A stretch of DNA of 64,000 bases from Phylloscopus collybita (Eukaryota > Chordata > Aves > Passeriformes > Phylloscopidae), in assembly GCA_027886175.1 (NCBI GenBank), contig JAJNNQ010000075.1:4753001-4817000 (forward strand), given 5' to 3'. The notes under the pieces are model-generated. The model had not been told where the DNA came from. It did not search any database and saw only the letters and a program-made list of their open reading frames with translations. Shown piece by piece: positions 59,601 through 64,000 of the stretch. The translations under genes and the position numbers were made by a program. How positions within the stretch are numbered: the stretch's first letter is position 1; each line of letters begins with the position of its first letter.

Positions 59601-61377
59601 CAAATATTTCATGGTTCAGGTTTATGAGCACACTGTAGACTTTGGTATAATGACTTTAGCTTAAGCCACTAACAGCCAATGCAGCAGGTTGCACATGAGG
59701 CTTTTTTCTGGGGGGAGCAATAGAGGATACAGCACTTCCCATCATTTCAAAAATTCAGAGCTGCTAGCCACAAAGCCCAATAATGAAGAAAAAAAAAAAT
59801 GTGTAATGCCTCAGAAAGTTAGGCTTAATATTTTGCTTCGTCAGTGAATAACAAAAAAATTTAGAAGTAAGGTACCCAAAAGCTGTGAATCCCTTTGCTT
59901 TAATACATTCAAGTATAACGCTGAGGAAAAGGATCCCAAGCATCTCAGACTGTGGGTCCTGGCTGACTCTAATCATTGATAAGGATTTATCAATGATTAT
60001 CAATTGATTATTTATCAGTTTATCTCTGTGCTCTGTCCCGTGGGATGCCTTACCCAGAGTACCAAAATACTGTTGGACAGACCTGGAGAACAATGACATT
60101 ACAACACTGTGTTCTTCCCTGGATGCAAAGCAATACTGCACTTGTGTGCCAGTCAGACTGCTAGGGGAAAAGAATGAAAAAAAGTGCCCTAAAACTTAAG
60201 CATTGGGGAAGGGATCTTTTTCAAAGCTGAGACAAGAATAAGGATGTGAGTTTTCAGTTTTTTCCACTCAGAACTGCAGAGGTTTGCATGCTATCCTTAG
60301 TAGTGCAGGGAATACCTTTTCCCAAAGAGATTAGGCTGCGCCAGCATCTGTCATTCAGATCAGTCCATTATTTACGAGATGGGAGCTGTCAGGTTAGATC
60401 CTAGACATGTTCCCTGCAGCCTTAAGCCTTGTACCCCAGGCAAGCACACACAGAGAGTGTCACTGGCATCCCAGGGGAGCCTGGATCTGCCTGAGATGGA
60501 TTACAAGATCCTTCTAGAGTAGACAGTGAGGGATAAAAAGGAGAATCATCATGGCAATGTTTGAAATGTGTATCTTACATATGCCTTGCACTCTATGTAA
60601 TATGTCCACTTCTTTGGGAAACTTTCTTTGGGCTATTAATTTGTGTTGAAATAACCCCAAATATAGAGCCATACTAACCCTTTTAGGGGTGGATATATAA
60701 AACTTGTGAGAGTTTGCCAAGGGTAAGAGGAAGTGTACCATAACCTGTAGTGTCTCTTGTTGCTGGAGTCTATTTAAGAACCATAGAGACAGAAATTTTT
60801 ACCCTACTTCATTATCTCAGACTGACACATACATTTTGCCACACAGAGTTTGCATTCATCAGGATTCACCTTCCCTTCCCTGCAGGGAGGTTGCTGTTGG
60901 CCTGGGATATTTGGGAAGGAACTCATGTCTGTCTGCACTGAGCTGGTGCTCACACATACAACCCTTGAGCGTTAATGGTGAAGTCCCTGAGTGTCCCCCT
61001 GGACTTGGCTTCATGCATCTGCCCCACCTCCAAGGCTCCCTCCACCCTCAGGGTCTTTTCTCCAGTCAGGATCTTCACCTTCTACTTTCCAGGTCCCCAA
61101 CTTCTTCTCAAAAACACTTAATATTTTCAGCTAGAAGTCTCCTTTCCAGACTTGGAGCCCTCACTTTTCCCAGTCTGAATGGTCTAGGTACAGAACTACA
61201 CAAAGTGATCAGCCTCCTCTCTGGTGGTCCTTTTTCATGTCCATTTACTGATAGGATGATTCTGAATGTGCCATTTCTGTTTAGACCAGAGCTTATAAAA
61301 ATTTACAGCCAGTCTCTATTATTGCAGCAAACAGGTTTTCTGCTTGAGAGTTCAGTTTGGTCTCAGTTTCCCAAAAC

Positions 61378-61432
61378 CATAGAATCATGGAATGGTTTGG
61401 ATTGGAAGTGACTGGAATCACTAGATGAGAAG
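61378..61432 (-). mobile_element. Short CR1 3' fragment, minus
   Basis: CATAGAATCATGGAATGGTT followed by TGGATTGGAAGTGAC. Confidence 0.7.
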
Positions 61433-64000
61433 TGTGGTCACTTAGGATATTCAAGCAGTCTTAAAATTTTGTCTCCAGAAAGTATCACTGCTACTCTAGA
61501 AAGAGCACCATTTTTGAAATTTCTGTGTATGACTTTAGAATAATAAAGTGCATCCACTTCTCTCAATAGCTGCTTGAATTAGCTAATCAAAACCAAACAG
61601 CCCTTAAACTTCTTTACTCCAGCATATTTTTCTCCCTTTTTCTCCCTTTTTGTTGGAGACACACATTATGACAGTCACTGTGTTGCCCCATGCCTTCTGT
61701 TTTCAGCTACAGAACTGAGGTCTCTGACCATAATTCACTCACTTGTTGCTAGAAGGTTGGGCTACAGGCCCTGTCCCACACACACTTGGGGAGCAGAAAA
61801 CTGAGGCAAAAGCAGAAATCTTTGCTGATTTTGACTTTGATTATAAGCTCCTATAGGCAGAGCAGAGTAGCATCTCTTCCATTTATTTCCACACATAGGA
61901 GCCTTGAAAGTGGTTAATTAATAAAGGTTTTTATAAAGGTTAATTTACACAATGTATTGTGTAAAAAACTATAGAATTATTTAATTGTCAGATTGTTGTG
62001 ATGTGCAAGAGTGAGATTTCTGGCATGCAGTGGCTGGTCTCTCTGCCTTGTCCTCACTCTTCCTTAGTAACAGAGGCCAAATTGTTCAGTGTCAAAGTAA
62101 ACATTTCAAAGTTCATAGCTCAGCAGCTGGTGAGTCACTCCTGAGCCAAGGGGAATGTCAATGAGAAGAGATGCTCTGTGAGAGGTGATTAGTTTCTGTA
62201 GAGAGATTCAGTGATTCATTATCAGGTCTGGCTGCATTTTAATTGCAAAGGTCAGAAAACTGTGTTTTGACCTAGGGATTAATAGGGAGAATAACACATT
62301 TTTTGATGGGTGGAGTGTCTTAGCTGAAACTTTTGCCAAGATCTGCTTGTATCCATTAGTTGTACATGTCTTTCTTGTCTTTTATTTGTATCTGTGCACT
62401 GGCATTTAGAAGATGACTCTTGTGCAGGGATTGCCTTGGAAAGCTGTGGGAACAGAACAGAACAGTGGTCTCTGACCTAAAAAGATATTACCAATGTAGA
62501 GTGTGAAAAAGATCTAGGTTACTAGATATGTACAGGTGATGGGGAAGTGCAAGCAGAAAAGAAACCAACACAGATCACATGGAAATCTCTGAAAGAGTCA
62601 AGGATTTGAGAAGCAGTTGTGGGTCACACAAGAATAACCTAAGAGGAGGTCAGATGGAATGAGTAGAATTACACTGGCAGAGCAGAGAGAAGACTGACTT
62701 TTCATTTATTTAGGCAAGAAAAGCCATTTTTTCCTTTTAACAATAAGGGATAAGGCTTCTCTCTCCTTGAGAAGTCACTGAAAACATAGAGGAGGAGAAC
62801 AAACTGTGTGGTAGATTGAAAGAAAATTTTTTATCATTATAACTGAGCTAGTTGAGCCAGATAGGGTTAAGATTATGCAAGACTTGTCCTCATTTCTGTT
62901 ACTTGTAACATTGCCAAATTTTAATTATCCTGGCTGAATTTTTTATGCTGGGTGTGTGCCTAAAACTGAAGGGTGTGTATGTGTCTCTGTGTGTTTTACT
63001 ATTTCAGTCATTCTGAAACCTGAGAAGTGAAGAAAGATTCTTTTTTTTTTTTTTTCCATGTGAAACAAAGATGCCAACCTATTTTATTTCCTCAGGAGGC
63101 TCTAATGTACAGAGTACCTGAAAATCTAGTTGTTAATATTAATGCCACAGATGTGTCTTTTGGCTGGCTGCAAACAGATATCCAAGTTTGTAAGTTTTGG
63201 AAAACATGGTAGGAGCCAAAAGCTCCCAAGTCATGGGAGCTCTCCCGGCACCACCATAAACAGGGGTAGCAGCTGCAGCTCCCACGTTGAGCAGGACCTT
63301 CTCCTCCTTGGCCCTGTCACAGAATTACCACAGGAGCCAAGGTCTTCCTGAGTGTCAACATCCACATCAGTTCTGTGCAGGTTCATCAGGTAAATGTTAT
63401 AATGCACAGATAGAGGAAAGGAGAGGAGAGATGAACTGTTCTCTAGGCTTGATTGACTTATTGGCCAAATCTCTATTGACTTCAGGGAAAGTTGGACACC
63501 TACATGTTGACATCTATATGTAGGTACTTGAATGTGGAATTCAATCCCATCCCTCCTATCTCTGGAAAACTGGAGATAAAGGGTGTTGACAGCAGAAGGT
63601 GTTGACAGAGAATGAGTGATGACAACAGAAAGCCTGTGGCTTGTGTTCAGGGCTTTTTGTGCAGGGACCACGATGAAGGAAAAGGAGATTCTGGCTAAAG
63701 CCAAGAGTGAAGGGTTGCAAGCCAACAAATCTGAGGGCAAACTCTGAGGACCCCAGATACCAAGAGACATCAGACTGGAAGGAAAGACAGTTGGAGTGAG
63801 CAGGCAACAAAGCAGATTAAAACAGAGCCAGTAGTAGAGGACTATTTTTATTGAAGGAAACTACTTTCTGGATAGAAGGATAGGAGCAGCATTTTTTTTC
63901 CCCACAAATAAAGCAAAATAAGGCTCAAAGGATGCCCTTGTATAACATGCAACAGAAACAAACTCCCAAACTTGAGAATATCTATGTCATAACCTCATTT

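Larger units (their letters stand above)
48780..64000. other. Intergenic sequence downstream of the LRR gene
   Basis: One old repeat (53930-54545), one microsatellite (56173) and a few CR1 scraps. The remaining open frames are short and show no known domain. Regulatory elements could be present but cannot be seen from one sequence. Confidence 0.5.

Noticed and set aside
60836..61411. 191-aa plus-strand frame
   Set aside because: Runs into a CR1 scrap at its end and shows no family resemblance.
63231..63770. 179-aa minus-strand frame near the window end
   Set aside because: No domain, no convincing start context and composition like non-coding sequence; chance frame.

Overview
This is vertebrate nuclear DNA, almost certainly avian and most likely passerine. 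The evidence is the exon-intron structure, the low gene density, and many CR1 LINE fragments (a bird and reptile retrotransposon with a characteristic 3' end of ATTCTATGA-type repeats). There are also solo endogenous-retrovirus LTRs of a type I recognise from songbird genomes. No rRNA, tRNA, CRISPR array or prokaryotic operon was seen.

Positions 5158-40370 (+ strand) hold the 3' part of a FACIT collagen gene, which I assign to COL21A1 (collagen alpha-1(XXI)). I placed 23 exons (551 codons) with consistent GT-AG boundaries and reading phase. They encode the end of NC3, a COL2 triple helix of about 336 residues, an NC2 linker, a COL1 helix of about 106 residues with two imperfections, and the short NC1 tail with the FACIT-type C-x4-C motif. 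The 5' exons (signal peptide, VWA, TSPN) lie before the window. A 3'UTR with AATAAA follows the stop.

The 8-kb intron between the COL2 and NC2 exons (28791-36877) carries, on the opposite strand, what looks like a complete two-exon gene. It has a TCTCGCGAG-type promoter element at 34291-34299, a 25-codon first exon (34146-34220), a 290-bp GT-AG intron, a 635-codon second exon (31948-33855) and an AATAAA at 31651-31656. The predicted 660-residue protein is acidic, has an internal duplication and a basic C-terminus, and I do not recognise it. Two directly repeated fragments of the same CR1 region flank it. This is the best candidate in the window for an undescribed gene.

Positions 40.8-64 kb are mostly intergenic, with sparse CR1 pieces, an older repeat and simple repeats. 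The one gene I can support there is an intronless leucine-rich-repeat ORF (47774-48574, + strand, 266 aa) with no confident orthologue.

The collagen is a secreted matrix protein. The nested gene and the LRR gene share no obvious pathway with it. Their interest lies in their placement, origin and possible lineage specificity.
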